Source: Psychrobium sp051201665
Lineage (GTDB): Bacteria; Pseudomonadota; Gammaproteobacteria; Enterobacterales; Psychrobiaceae
Direction: 5' to 3'
Length of the DNA: 64,000 nt
Assembly: GCF_051201665.1 (NCBI RefSeq)
Contig: NZ_CP179210.1
Coordinates: 434,001-498,000 of the forward strand
Part shown: piece after piece, positions 8,705-17,800 of the stretch
Numbering within the stretch: position 1 is the first letter of the stretch
Layout: every line of letters begins with the position of its first letter
Made by a program: the position numbers and the translations under genes
The notes under the pieces: model-generated
What the model saw: the letters and a program-made list of their open reading frames with translations, nothing else
Told to the model about the DNA's origin: nothing
Databases searched by the model: none

Positions 8705-10213
8705 TTACTCAGCGTTAGCGGCTTCAGTACGGTTTAGTAAGAACTGAGTTAATAATGGCACTGGACGTCCAGTCGAGCCTTTATTTGCACCGCTATTCCA
8801 TGCTGTACCAGCAACATCAATATGCGCCCAGTTATATTTTTTCGTAAAGCGAGATAAAAAACACGCCGCTGTGATAGTAGCTGCTGCACGACCACCAAGA
8901 TTGGTAAAGTCAGCAAATGGACTATTTAATTGCTCTTGGTATTCATCCCAAATAGGTAGGCGCCAACCGCGATCGCTTGATTGCTCACCGGCACTCAAAA
9001 TTTCATGTGCTAGTGGGTTGTGATTACTCATAACGCCACACGCATGCTTACCTAATGCAACGATTACAGCACCTGTTAGGGTTGCAGTATCAATCACTAG
9101 TTCCGGATCAAAACGCTCAACATACGTCAATACGTCACACAATACTAAACGACCTTCAGCATCCGTGTTTAACACTTCAACTGTTTGACCTGACATCGTG
9201 GTTAAAATGTCACCTGGACGGTAAGCATTTGATGACGGCATATTCTCACAGCCAGCCAAAATACCAATAACGTTAATTGGCAAATCTAAATCGACTAACG
9301 ATTTCATCGTTCCTAAAACACCAGCAGCACCGCCCATGTCGTATTTCATTTCATCCATGCCTTCGCCTGGTTTGAGTGAAATACCACCTGAATCGAAGGT
9401 TAAGCCTTTACCAATTAATACAATTGGCTTTGTGTCTTTATTTGGAGCGCCTTGATAATTGATGATAGTCATTTGTGACTCATTATCACTACCACGACCA
9501 ACGGCTAGGTATGATTCCATACCAAGTTCAGCCATTTGTTCTTCACCAATGATTTCAACGTTTACTTTTTCACATTGCTCACCAAGTTGGCGTGCTTGGC
9601 GAGCTAAGTAGGCTGGGTTACAAATGTTTGGTGGCATGTTGGCCACATCTTTACATAAGCTCATACCATTTGAGATAGCATTACCGTGATTAATGGCCAA
9701 TTCACCAACTGATAGTTCACGGCGAGTTGGTACATTAAATACTAATTTACGTAAAGGACGGCGAGTTTCATCTTTTTTACTCTTTAGCGCGTCAAAGACA
9801 TATAAACCATTGTTCGTTGCTTCGACGGCTTGACGTACTTTCCAATAAGTATCACGACCTTTAACATGTAATTCAGTTAAGAAACATACCGCTTCCATTG
9901 AACCAGTTTCATTAAGGGTGCTAATAGTCTTGTTGATAATTTGTTTGTATTGGCGTTCATCTAATTCACGCTCTTTACCACAACCAACCAATAGTACGCG
10001 TTCACTTAGAATATTGTCTACGTGGTGCAATAATAGTGTTTGTCCTGCTTTTCCTTCCAAATCGCCACGGCGCAATAAATTGCTAATGTAACCGTCACTG
10101 ATTTTGTCTAATTGCTCTGCAATGGGTGATAAACGTCGTGGCTCGAATACGCCAACAACAATACATGCACTACGTTGTTTTTCTGGGCTACCACTTTTTA
10201 CATTGAACTCCAT
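8705..10213 (-). CDS. pepA: Leucyl aminopeptidase (M17)
   Basis: 502 residues, full length. It is a cytosolic hexameric di-metal exopeptidase that removes N-terminal residues; in E. coli it also binds DNA. The M17 signature NTDAEGRL is present near residue 350, with metal-site residues in GKGLTFDSGG (about 270) and MKYDMGGAAG. It is the first gene of pepA-holC-valS and is divergent from lptF over about 208 bp, the typical gammaproteobacterial arrangement. Confidence 0.97.
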   Translation of the reverse strand: MEFNVKSGSPEKQRSACIVVGVFEPRRLSPIAEQLDKISDGYISNLLRRGDLEGKAGQTLLLHHVDNILSERVLLVGCGKERELDERQYKQIINKTISTLNETGSMEAVCFLTELHVKGRDTYWKVRQAVEATNNGLYVFDALKSKKDETRRPLRKLVFNVPTRRELSVGELAINHGNAISNGMSLCKDVANMPPNICNPAYLARQARQLGEQCEKVNVEIIGEEQMAELGMESYLAVGRGSDNESQMTIINYQGAPNKDTKPIVLIGKGLTFDSGGISLKPGEGMDEMKYDMGGAAGVLGTMKSLVDLDLPINVIGILAGCENMPSSNAYRPGDILTTMSGQTVEVLNTDAEGRLVLCDVLTYVERFDPELVIDTATLTGAVIVALGKHACGVMSNHNPLAHEILSAGEQSSDRGWRLPIWDEYQEQLNSPFADFTNLGGRAAATITAACFLSRFTKKYNWAHIDVAGTAWNSGANKGSTGRPVPLLTQFLLNRTEAANAE

Positions 10214-10421
10214 GAGCTCTCCTAGGTTCTTAAAGAAAAAGGCCGCTATTTATTAGATAATCCTCAAAAGGTCTATCATTGGCCTATTGGGTTAGCGTAA
10301 AATAAAAATATATTACGTTAATTGAATTAATAAAGCATAAATTAACCAGCGAAAATGAATAGTCTACCGAAATAATAGGCTGTTGACAGTAAAATTGTAA
10401 GTTTAGTGACGGAAACCACAT

Positions 10422-11540
10422 TTGATTATTTTTAGTTATTTGATTCGAGAAGCATTAAAGTCACAAATGGCCGTGTTGTTTGTGTTGATGTCCATTTTTA
10501 TAAGTAATAAATTCGTTCGTACATTGGCTGATGCTGTTGATGGCGACTTACCTGGCGAACTCGTTGCTACTTTACTGATGTTAAATCTTCCAAAGCTTGC
10601 GGGACTCATCCTGCCGTTGAGTTTATTCTTGGGCATACTGATGGCGCACTCACGGATGTATGCTGATAGTGAAATGACTGTGATGCATGCGACCGGTATC
10701 AGTGAATGGTATGTCACGCGTGTCACCTTAGTGCTAGCTTTTATTATGATGTGTGTTGCAGGGCTCAATAGTATTTGGCTTGGGCCGTGGGCGCAAGAAA
10801 AAGAATATCAGGTACTTGAAGAGTCGCAGGCGCAAGCAGGCATTTCTTCCATTGCCCCTGGCCGTTTTCAGTACTCCTCGAATAAAAAAGCGGTGATATA
10901 CGTAGAAAAAATTGAAGATGGTAAGCTCAATCATGTCTTTGTTGCGCAAATGCCAGGTGAAGAGGATTTAGTTCAAGAATCTAGTGTTGTGATTGCAACA
11001 CAGGGTAACGTTATCGAAGAAACCTCAGGCTCAGAGCAATTAAAATTGAATAATGGTAATCGCTATCAAGGCATCGCGGGCGAAGCGCAAGGGACTCAAA
11101 TAGAGTTCTCTGAATATCAAATGCAGATCAAAGAGCAAGAAGTCGAACAACGTCGCCGTAAATTAAGCGCCATTCCTCTATTACAACTCATTGAGAATGG
11201 TGATGTTGATTCGATGGCTGAAGTGCACTGGCGTATTGCTATTCCGTTAACCATTCCCCTGTTAACCCTTATTGCTGTGCCATTAGCACGCGTGAATCCA
11301 CGTCAAGGAAAGTTCGCCAAATTGTTCCCTGCAATCATGCTGTTCTTGGGCTATTACGTGATGTTAATGGCTGGACGCAGTGCGCTCGAAGATGAAGTTA
11401 TTCCAATGAAATTTGGGTTATGGTGGATTCATATTTCAGCCTTTGTTTTAGGACTGGCGTTACTGATGAAAGAACGCGAAGTGGGTGTATTTCTGCGCAT
11501 GCATTTGTCTCGAAGTAAAAACAAAGGGGCACATGCATAA
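10422..11540 (+). CDS. lptF: LPS export ABC permease LptF
   Basis: 372 residues, TTG start at 10422 giving MIIFSYLIREALKSQ; no ATG fits the family N-terminus. Six membrane helices (three N-terminal, three C-terminal) flank a periplasmic beta-jellyroll. LptF and LptG form the inner-membrane channel that, powered by LptB, extracts lipopolysaccharide and passes it to LptC and LptA. The lptB, lptA and lptC genes are at 53-55 kb in this window. The stop shares a base with the lptG start, so the two are translationally coupled. Confidence 0.96.
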   Translation: MIIFSYLIREALKSQMAVLFVLMSIFISNKFVRTLADAVDGDLPGELVATLLMLNLPKLAGLILPLSLFLGILMAHSRMYADSEMTVMHATGISEWYVTRVTLVLAFIMMCVAGLNSIWLGPWAQEKEYQVLEESQAQAGISSIAPGRFQYSSNKKAVIYVEKIEDGKLNHVFVAQMPGEEDLVQESSVVIATQGNVIEETSGSEQLKLNNGNRYQGIAGEAQGTQIEFSEYQMQIKEQEVEQRRRKLSAIPLLQLIENGDVDSMAEVHWRIAIPLTIPLLTLIAVPLARVNPRQGKFAKLFPAIMLFLGYYVMLMAGRSALEDEVIPMKFGLWWIHISAFVLGLALLMKEREVGVFLRMHLSRSKNKGAHA

Positions 11541-12604
11541 TGAATATTTTAGACAGATACATTGCTAAAAATATTGCCACGACAATGGCATTTTGTCTGC
11601 TGATCTTGGTAGGACTCAGTTCAATGTTGAAATTTGTAGAGCAATTGAAGTCGGTAGGACAAGGTACTTATTCAATGTTTGATGCGGCTATATACGTGTT
11701 GTATCTAGTGCCGCGAGACGTTGAAATATTTTTTCCGATGGCCGCACTTCTCGGCGCGTTAATTGGTCTTGGAATGATGGCCAGTAACAGTGAATTAGTT
11801 GTTATTCAAGCCGCTGGTATTTCTAAGCTTCAGGTTATTATCTCTGTAATGAAAACCGCAATTCCACTGATGGTTTTGGTGATGGCTCTCGGTGAATACG
11901 GCGCTCCATGGGCTGAACGCGAGGCGGTAAATAAGCGTACTCAAGAGATATCTGGTGGTAGTTTAATTAAAAGTGAGCAGGGATTATGGGCTAAAGATGG
12001 CCAGAATTTTGTTCATGTTAGTAAGGTTATTGAAACCGGTTTGTTAAATAAAGTGTCAATCTATCAGTTTGATGAAGACAGAAAATTACAAAGAATTACT
12101 AAGGCCGCCGTTGCTACTTTTAAGAAAGACCAGTGGCTGCTTGAGCAAGTTAATCAAACTGAATATAACGAAACATCGACATCGATAACTAATACTCCAC
12201 AATTGCCATGGACGTCTAGCTTAACGCCTGACAAACTTGGTGTTGTAACAGTAAAACCTGAATCATTGTCGATTCAAGGATTAACGGATTACCTTGATTA
12301 TTTAGAAGCGAACAAACAAGAAACGTCGGTTTACGATTTAGCATTATGGCGCAAGATTATGCAGCCCCTGACTGTTGCTGTGATGATGCTACTAGCACTT
12401 TCATTCGTTTTTGGGCCATTGCGAAGTGTGAGCATGGGCGCCCGACTTGTGATGGGGGTTATCACAGGTTTTGCTTTCCATTTAAGTAATGCAGCCTTTG
12501 GGCCTATTAGTCTGGTTTATCAAGTGCCTGCCATATTTGGCGCTGTAATACCTAGTATTCTATTTTTAACCATCGCCGTTTATTTCTTAAATAAACGCGC
12601 ATAG
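11540..12604 (+). CDS. lptG: LPS export ABC permease LptG
   Basis: 354 residues starting MNILDRYIAKNIATT, a typical LptG N-terminus. It has the same six-helix plus periplasmic jellyroll plan as LptF. It overlaps the lptF stop by one base (TAATG). It acts as the partner permease in the LptB2FG complex of the inner membrane. hemH follows after 18 bp and is probably co-transcribed. Confidence 0.96.
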   Translation: MNILDRYIAKNIATTMAFCLLILVGLSSMLKFVEQLKSVGQGTYSMFDAAIYVLYLVPRDVEIFFPMAALLGALIGLGMMASNSELVVIQAAGISKLQVIISVMKTAIPLMVLVMALGEYGAPWAEREAVNKRTQEISGGSLIKSEQGLWAKDGQNFVHVSKVIETGLLNKVSIYQFDEDRKLQRITKAAVATFKKDQWLLEQVNQTEYNETSTSITNTPQLPWTSSLTPDKLGVVTVKPESLSIQGLTDYLDYLEANKQETSVYDLALWRKIMQPLTVAVMMLLALSFVFGPLRSVSMGARLVMGVITGFAFHLSNAAFGPISLVYQVPAIFGAVIPSILFLTIAVYFLNKRA

Positions 12605-12622
12605 TGGTCGTTTGAGCATCTT

Positions 12623-13702
12623 ATGAAATACATTAATAACACTGATTTTACGCATTCTAAAAAAGCCAAAGTTGGCGTGTTGCTAACCAACCTTGGAACA
12701 CCAGATGCACCAACGCCCAGTGCATTGCGTCGCTACCTAAAAGAGTTCTTATCAGATCCTCGTGTTGTTGAGGCGCCGCGCCTTATTTGGTGGTTGGTAC
12801 TTAATCTTGTCATTTTAACCATTCGTCCTCGTCGCTCTGCGGCGGCTTATAAAACGGTATGGACAGATGAAGGTTCGCCATTACTTATTCACACCAAAGC
12901 ACAGGCAGAGAAAGTACGTGCCCAGTTAACTGATAAATATGGTGATGATGTCGTGGTTGAATTTGCCATGCGCTACGGCAATCCGTCAGTTGATTCTGTG
13001 ATTGAAAGCATGCTTAAACAAGGTGTCACTAAGCTTGTCGTATTACCGTTATATCCACAATATAGTGCGACAACAACGGCATCGACATTTGATGCGATTG
13101 CTCAATCACTCACCAAACGCCGCGCTATTCCTGAGCTACGTTTTATTAAAAACTACCACGACTTTCAGCCATATATCGATGCATTAGCCGATAAAATTGA
13201 CAAGCATTGGCAACAACACGGCCGTGCTGACAAACTGATTTTCTCTTACCACGGTATTCCAAAGCGCTATCTAACTAATGGCGACCCATATCACTGTGAG
13301 TGTTATAAAACGTCACGTTTGGTGGCTGAAAAGCTAGGGCTAAGTGAAGATGAATACATGACTACGTTCCAGTCTCGTTTTGGGCGTGAAGAGTGGTTAA
13401 AACCTTATACGGACCACACACTTCAAGCACTGCCTGCTCAAGGTGTAAAATCACTGCAAGTAGTATGTCCTGGTTTCTCATCGGATTGTTTGGAAACCAT
13501 TGAAGAGATTGGTGAAGAGAACCGAGATTATTTCTTAGAGGCTGGTGGCGAACGGTTTGAATATATCGAAGCCCTTAATAGTGACGAATCACATATCAAT
13601 GCATTGACTCAGCTTATTGAAGGCAATCTTACTGGATGGACGCTTGATAACGACGTCGAAAGTCGCTGTCACCGCGCTAAAAAATTTGGCGCTGAAAGCT
13701 AG
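12623..13702 (+). CDS. hemH: Ferrochelatase
   Basis: 359 residues. It inserts ferrous iron into protoporphyrin IX, the last step of haem synthesis. N-terminal VGVLLTNLGTPDAPT, the catalytic-histidine region FSYHGIPKRY (about 208-217) and the CPGFSSDCLETIEEIG block (about 282) are intact. It follows lptG by 18 bp. The stop is 13 bp before repeat copy B. Haem supply fits the cytochromes and NirB sirohaem chemistry in the window, though no direct link is shown. Confidence 0.97.
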   Translation: MKYINNTDFTHSKKAKVGVLLTNLGTPDAPTPSALRRYLKEFLSDPRVVEAPRLIWWLVLNLVILTIRPRRSAAAYKTVWTDEGSPLLIHTKAQAEKVRAQLTDKYGDDVVVEFAMRYGNPSVDSVIESMLKQGVTKLVVLPLYPQYSATTTASTFDAIAQSLTKRRAIPELRFIKNYHDFQPYIDALADKIDKHWQQHGRADKLIFSYHGIPKRYLTNGDPYHCECYKTSRLVAEKLGLSEDEYMTTFQSRFGREEWLKPYTDHTLQALPAQGVKSLQVVCPGFSSDCLETIEEIGEENRDYFLEAGGERFEYIEALNSDESHINALTQLIEGNLTGWTLDNDVESRCHRAKKFGAES

Positions 13703-13715
13703 TTTCGAGATATTA

Positions 13716-13875
13716 TACCAATTGCATTAAATATTTGCCCACTTGTACTTGTTAAAATTAACTAAAATGGCGTTGCTCTCAATCCTAATAGCCAGCTATT
13801 AGTCAATCGAGCGCCTTGTTTTAGCTGATTTTCTCTACGCACAACAAGATCACTTACTTAATGCAATTAATGGTA
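13716..13875 (+). repeat. Palindromic MITE-like repeat, copy B
   Basis: 160 bp, ends TACCAATTGCATTAA and (with an extra AAT inside the right end) TTAATGCAATTAATGGTA. Both flanks are TTA (13713-13715 and 13876-13878); the right flank is also the stop codon, on the minus strand, of the epimerase gene. The body is otherwise almost the same base for base as copies C, D and E. It sits between convergent hemH and the epimerase gene and destroys neither. Confidence 0.9.
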
Positions 13876-14781
13876 TTAGTGATTGGCTTTTGAGTAAATA
13901 TTTTCGAGTGCGCTGTTTATCTCTGGATAAGTAAACTTAAAGCCGTGACTTAGTAATTTTTGAGGCAATACTCGTTGTCCATAGATGACTAAATCAGCTT
14001 GTTCTCCCATCAACAGTGTCATTAGCTTGGTGGGGAGTTTAAACCAACAAGGGCGATGTAGTGATTTTGCCAGCACATGGGAAAACTGCTGATTAGTGAC
14101 GGCTCCTGGGGCTGTTGCATGTACGACGCCACTTAAGTCGCTATCTAGCAATTCAATAATAAGCCGAGTCATGTCATCGATATGGATCCAAGACATATAT
14201 TGTTGACCATCACCGATAATTGCGCCGGCACCTAATTTAAAAGGCAGTGCCATTTTAGGTAACGCGCCACCACTGGCACTTAATACAATGCCTGTTCTGA
14301 GTACACAAACACGCATATCGTGCTTCAAATTTTCAAAGGCTAGTCGTTCCCATTCTTGGCAAACCTCATGAGTAAATTCATTATTAAACTTATTGTAACT
14401 CTCATCGATTTGTTGACTATTTTGTCGACCATAGTAGCCAATGGCACTGCCTGAAATCATCACACTTGGCGGACGATGAGCACTATTGATAAGTTGATTT
14501 AAATCGCGTGTCATTTGCCAGCGACTATGACAAATTTTGTCTTTTTGTTGCTGACTCCAACGTTTGTCGCCAATTGACTCGCCAGCAAGGTTAATAACAG
14601 CATCAATCGTGTCGATATCAACGTCTTGGAGGCTGTTTACACATTCGACAGAGCTTGATTGAAATAGTGACTGCGCACGTCTAATATCTCTTGTTAACAA
14701 GATAACATGATGACTAGGCGTTAACTTGTTAATTAGTGCTCGGCCGATTAAGCCACTACCACCAGTGATCAGAATATTCAT
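13876..14781 (-). CDS. TIGR01777/YfcH-family NAD(P)-binding epimerase
   Basis: 301 residues. Rossmann fold with ITGGSGLIGRALI at the N-terminus (about 4-16), an extended-SDR core and a C-terminal DUF1731-like end (LLMGEQADLVIYGQRVLP). The family is related to nucleotide-sugar epimerases but has no defined substrate. It is divergent from the LON-domain gene, and the two appear to share back-to-back ECF-type promoters with -35 elements side by side. That places the gene in the candidate stress regulon described here. The stop codon is the TTA flank of repeat copy B. Confidence 0.88.
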   Translation of the reverse strand: MNILITGGSGLIGRALINKLTPSHHVILLTRDIRRAQSLFQSSSVECVNSLQDVDIDTIDAVINLAGESIGDKRWSQQQKDKICHSRWQMTRDLNQLINSAHRPPSVMISGSAIGYYGRQNSQQIDESYNKFNNEFTHEVCQEWERLAFENLKHDMRVCVLRTGIVLSASGGALPKMALPFKLGAGAIIGDGQQYMSWIHIDDMTRLIIELLDSDLSGVVHATAPGAVTNQQFSHVLAKSLHRPCWFKLPTKLMTLLMGEQADLVIYGQRVLPQKLLSHGFKFTYPEINSALENIYSKANH

Positions 14782-14810
14782 TGTGCCTCCTGCCTATGCG
14801 CTTTGTTACT

Positions 14811-14838
14811 TATACGTCCGTGTATTAAATTTAGATCA
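14811..14838 (-). promoter_or_regulatory. Candidate ECF-sigma promoter P1 (epimerase gene)
   Basis: On the minus strand TGATCT (14838-14833), 16 bp, then CGTATA (14816-14811), followed by AG. The -10 box ends 29 bp before the ATG at 14781. It has the same form as P2, P3 and P5. The -35 half lies beside that of P2, making an inverted TTTAGATC / GATCTAAA arrangement. Confidence 0.68.
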
Positions 14839-14841
14839 AAA

Positions 14842-14869
14842 GGATCTAAAACATCTGTCGCTGCGTATT
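14842..14869 (+). promoter_or_regulatory. Candidate ECF-sigma promoter P2 (LON-domain gene)
   Basis: GGATCT (14842-14847), 16 bp, CGTATT (14864-14869). It ends 33 bp before the likely ATG at 14903. It is divergent from P1 with the -35 elements 3 bp apart. Confidence 0.65.
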
Positions 14870-14902
14870 GCTTAATCATCGTTAACAACAATGGTTGAAA
14901 TC

Positions 14903-15475
14903 ATGTCAACACAAACCGCGTTAATACCTATATTTCCATTGCCAGTTTGTATCATGGTCGGAGGAATTACCGAGCTGAGAATATTCGAAGCTAGATATGT
15001 TCGTTTGGTTAGTGAAGCAAGCAGTGGTCATGGGTTTGTGATTAGTCATTATGAGTCAAATATGCCGTATACCAGCAGCGAATACGGCACGCTTGTTGAT
15101 ATTATTGACTTCAAAACACTCGATAATGGACTGTTGTGTATTACGGTTAAAGGCAGGGCAATGGTGTCTCTTTCACTGATCACCCAAGATGATGATGGCT
15201 TGCACCGAGCGCAAGTTGCTGAAATAGATCATTGGTCACAACACATAGAAAAAATTTATGACGAAGCTCTGGCTCAGCCATTACAAAACTTAATCAATCA
15301 TCATGACGAATTGAAGCGCAACTTCTCTCAAGGTGACTATAAAAACTTAGCCTGGGTTTGTGCGCGCTATGTTGAGTTATTACCTCTTTCAAGTAGCAAG
15401 AAACAGCAATTAATGTTTTCACAAAATCTTCAACAGTGTCAGCAGTTTATTAAAACGTTAATGAAAGGAGAATAA
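14903..15475 (+). CDS. LON peptidase substrate-binding (LAN) domain protein
   Basis: 190 residues from ATG 14903 (MSTQTALIPIFPLPV); an ATG at 14891 is possible but would lie very close to the predicted transcription start. It matches the free-standing N-terminal Lon-like domain family: IFPLPVCIMVGG, LRIFEARYVRLV (about 27-38) and the GTLVDI strand. No ATPase or protease domain is present. The function is unknown; such proteins are thought to bind substrates. It lies between promoter P2 and the sigma operon, and its promoter suggests control by the neighbouring sigma factor. Confidence 0.88.
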   Translation: MSTQTALIPIFPLPVCIMVGGITELRIFEARYVRLVSEASSGHGFVISHYESNMPYTSSEYGTLVDIIDFKTLDNGLLCITVKGRAMVSLSLITQDDDGLHRAQVAEIDHWSQHIEKIYDEALAQPLQNLINHHDELKRNFSQGDYKNLAWVCARYVELLPLSSSKKQQLMFSQNLQQCQQFIKTLMKGE

Positions 15476-15478
15476 AAG

Positions 15479-15506
15479 TGATCTTTTTTGAATCACAGTG
15501 CGTATC
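15479..15506 (+). promoter_or_regulatory. Candidate ECF-sigma promoter P3 (sigma/anti-sigma operon)
   Basis: TGATCT (15479-15484), 16 bp, CGTATC (15501-15506). It ends 32 bp before the sigma-factor ATG at 15539, as expected for autoregulation of an ECF sigma operon. Confidence 0.68.
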
Positions 15507-15538
15507 AAGGGTTAATATTCAAATGAATTGGGTTTAAC

Positions 15539-16162
15539 ATGATAAATTCGTCACATACAGTGCAGAGATTAGATAATCATGGGAATGCCAATACAATGAC
15601 GGATGCGCAAAGTGCACAGCAACTGCAACAATGGTTAATTTCAGTTGCTAATGAACGTGATAAACGAGCTTTCGCTCAGCTTTTTTCATGGTTTGCGCCG
15701 AAAATCCTTCGTTACGGCGTATCCCATCTAAATTCGTCTGCGAATGCACAAGAGCTACTGCAAGACACCATGACTAATGTCTGGAAAAAAGCCCATTACT
15801 TTAACGCCGACAAAGGCGCAGTAACGACTTGGGTCTATACCATTATGAGAAATGCCAGCTTTGATATGCTGCGCAAAATGCAAACCCAGCGTGAAGAGAT
15901 GTTATCAGATGATATTTGGCCTTTAGTCGAAGCGCAAACAGCGGAAGAAGGCGAATACACTGATCATTTAATGCAAAAAGAAATTAAACGTTACCTTTCT
16001 TTGTTACCTGATGCTCAGCAACAAGTAATTAAAGGCGTTTATTTTCAACACTTATCTCAAGAAGAGTTAGCTAAACAGTTGGGGATCCCCGTCGGCACCG
16101 TTAAGTCTCGACTACGTATCGCACTGTGTAAACTCAAACAAAAAATGGGAGGAAAACTATGA
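15539..16162 (+). CDS. ECF RNA polymerase sigma factor (RpoE/ChrR-type, ECF11-like)
   Basis: 207 residues. Region 2 spans FAQLFSWFAPKILRYG to TTWVYTIMRNASFDMLRK (about 45-120), and region 4 spans LPDAQQQVIKGVYF to GTVKSRLRIALCKL (about 150-200). Region 3 is absent, as in ECF sigmas. The stop overlaps the start of a ChrR-type anti-sigma by 4 bp, and the gene leads an operon with photolyase and Cfa-like genes. This is the same company kept by RpoE-ChrR of Rhodobacter, which answers singlet oxygen. The inferred role is activation of a photo-oxidative stress regulon through promoters P1-P5. Confidence 0.92.
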   Translation: MINSSHTVQRLDNHGNANTMTDAQSAQQLQQWLISVANERDKRAFAQLFSWFAPKILRYGVSHLNSSANAQELLQDTMTNVWKKAHYFNADKGAVTTWVYTIMRNASFDMLRKMQTQREEMLSDDIWPLVEAQTAEEGEYTDHLMQKEIKRYLSLLPDAQQQVIKGVYFQHLSQEELAKQLGIPVGTVKSRLRIALCKLKQKMGGKL

Positions 16163-16836
16163 TTACCCACCACCCAAGCGATGAGCTGTTAACTGCTTTT
16201 ACACAAGGTGAACTAACTGCATCACTTTCAATAGCCGTTGCGGCGCATAATGAATTGTGCCCAGTATGCCAAGAGAAAGTTGAAAAACTTAACGCTCAAC
16301 AAGCTCAAATGCTGTTTGATAGTGTTAATGAAACAGTAGATGAAGCTGGCAATGACTTACACAAAGCTGAATTGAACTGGGTGTCGATGATTGATGAAAT
16401 CACTGATGATGACAGCCAATCAATGCTGGTGTCAATAGAGACTAAGTCGGTAAAACTTAGCTACGACAATGTACAGCTACCTCGCGCGTTATCTAACGTG
16501 TCATTGAAAAAGTGGAGTAAGTTAGGGGATGTTAGCCGTGCTCGCCTTGAGCTTCAAGAAGAGCCAATTCGCAGTAGTTTGCTTGATATATCTCCTGGCG
16601 GCGTTGTGCCATTGCACACTCATAAAGGATTCGAACTGACGCTATTACTTGATGGATCTTTTGAAGACGATATGGGGAGTTATCACGCTGGTGATTTCAT
16701 TTGGTTAGACAAATCCCACTCCCATAGCCCAAGAACCACTGACGGCTGTTTATGTTATGCCGTGTTAGACGATGCTATGGAATTTAAAGAAGGCTTTAGC
16801 AAACTATTTAACCCTATTGGCAGTTACCTTTATTAA
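16159..16836 (+). CDS. chrR: ChrR-type zinc-binding anti-sigma factor with cupin domain
   Basis: 225 residues. The N-terminal anti-sigma domain carries the zinc motif H30-x3-C34-x2-C37 (AAHNELCPVC) plus His4/His5 close to the start. The C-terminal half is a cupin with HTHKGFELTLLLDGS (about 153-167) and HSHSP near 193, also likely metal-binding. In characterised ChrR the N-terminal domain holds the sigma factor and the cupin is needed for the singlet-oxygen response. It overlaps the sigma gene by 4 bp. All key ligands are present. Confidence 0.92.
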   Translation: MITHHPSDELLTAFTQGELTASLSIAVAAHNELCPVCQEKVEKLNAQQAQMLFDSVNETVDEAGNDLHKAELNWVSMIDEITDDDSQSMLVSIETKSVKLSYDNVQLPRALSNVSLKKWSKLGDVSRARLELQEEPIRSSLLDISPGGVVPLHTHKGFELTLLLDGSFEDDMGSYHAGDFIWLDKSHSHSPRTTDGCLCYAVLDDAMEFKEGFSKLFNPIGSYLY

Positions 16837-16852
16837 TCGTAAGGAGTAGATC

Positions 16853-17797
16853 ATGAATAAACCAATTATTGGCATTAGCGCCTGTGTCATGGGCGAGAAA
16901 GTACGATTTGATACTGGACACAAACGTTCAAATTTTGTGATGGATGAGCTAGCAGAACATGTCGATTATCAACCTGTATGTCCAGAAATGGCCATTGGTA
17001 TGGGCTTACCTCGTAGGCCTATTCGTCAGGTTATCGATGGCGAATCTATTAAAGTGTGTCAAGCCGATGGCAGTGGTGATGTGACTGAAAAGTTAGCGCA
17101 ATTTAGCGAAAACAAATCGGCACAACTTTCACACCTGAGTGGTTTTATTTTTTGCCAAAAGAGCCCAAGTTGCGGTATGGAACGAGTTAAAGTTTATTAT
17201 GAGCACGGCAAAGGTAATCAGCCAACCGGCATTGGTGTGTTTGCGAAAGCGGTTATGGAGAACAACCCGTTAATTCCGTGTGAAGAAAATGGTCGCCTCA
17301 ATGACGCTAAACTACGCGAAAACTTTATGATCCGTGTCTTTGTTTATCAAGCATGGCAGCAGCTTATTGATGAGGGTTTAACTAAGCACAAATTAATTGA
17401 ATTCCACAGTCAACATAAGTACTTAGTAATGAGCCATCATTTAACGAGTTATAAATTATTAGGTCGCCTGTTGGGGCAAAGTGAACAGCCACTCGATGAG
17501 TTAGCGCATGAATATATTAGTGGCCTTATGATGGCTTTAAGCAATTTAGCGACGCGAAAATCACACACCAATACCTTATTTCATTTGCAGGGGTATTTTA
17601 AAACGCTGTTAGACAAAGCGCAGAAACAAGAATTAGTGGATAAGATAGAAGCATATCGTCAAGGGCTTGCGCCGCTATTGGTACCTCTCACATTAATTAG
17701 TCATTATCTAATGCTCTATAAAGATCAACAATATCTGGCATCACAAGTTTACTTAGATCCTTATCCAGATAACTTGAGATTGAGATACGGATACTAA
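16853..17797 (+). CDS. DUF523 and DUF1722 fusion protein (YbgA family)
   Basis: 314 residues. The N-terminal DUF523 domain (about 5-145) has the cysteine motifs ISACVMGEKVRFDTGHKRS, VCPEMAIGMGLPR and CQKSPSCGM. The C-terminal DUF1722 domain (about 190-305) contains HSQHKYLVMSH. The family is widely found beside photolyase genes, and conserved cysteines suggest a metal or Fe-S site, but its biochemistry is not something I can state. It lies 16 bp after chrR and 3 bp before phrB in one operon. Confidence 0.9.
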   Translation: MNKPIIGISACVMGEKVRFDTGHKRSNFVMDELAEHVDYQPVCPEMAIGMGLPRRPIRQVIDGESIKVCQADGSGDVTEKLAQFSENKSAQLSHLSGFIFCQKSPSCGMERVKVYYEHGKGNQPTGIGVFAKAVMENNPLIPCEENGRLNDAKLRENFMIRVFVYQAWQQLIDEGLTKHKLIEFHSQHKYLVMSHHLTSYKLLGRLLGQSEQPLDELAHEYISGLMMALSNLATRKSHTNTLFHLQGYFKTLLDKAQKQELVDKIEAYRQGLAPLLVPLTLISHYLMLYKDQQYLASQVYLDPYPDNLRLRYGY

Positions 17798-17800
17798 TTA

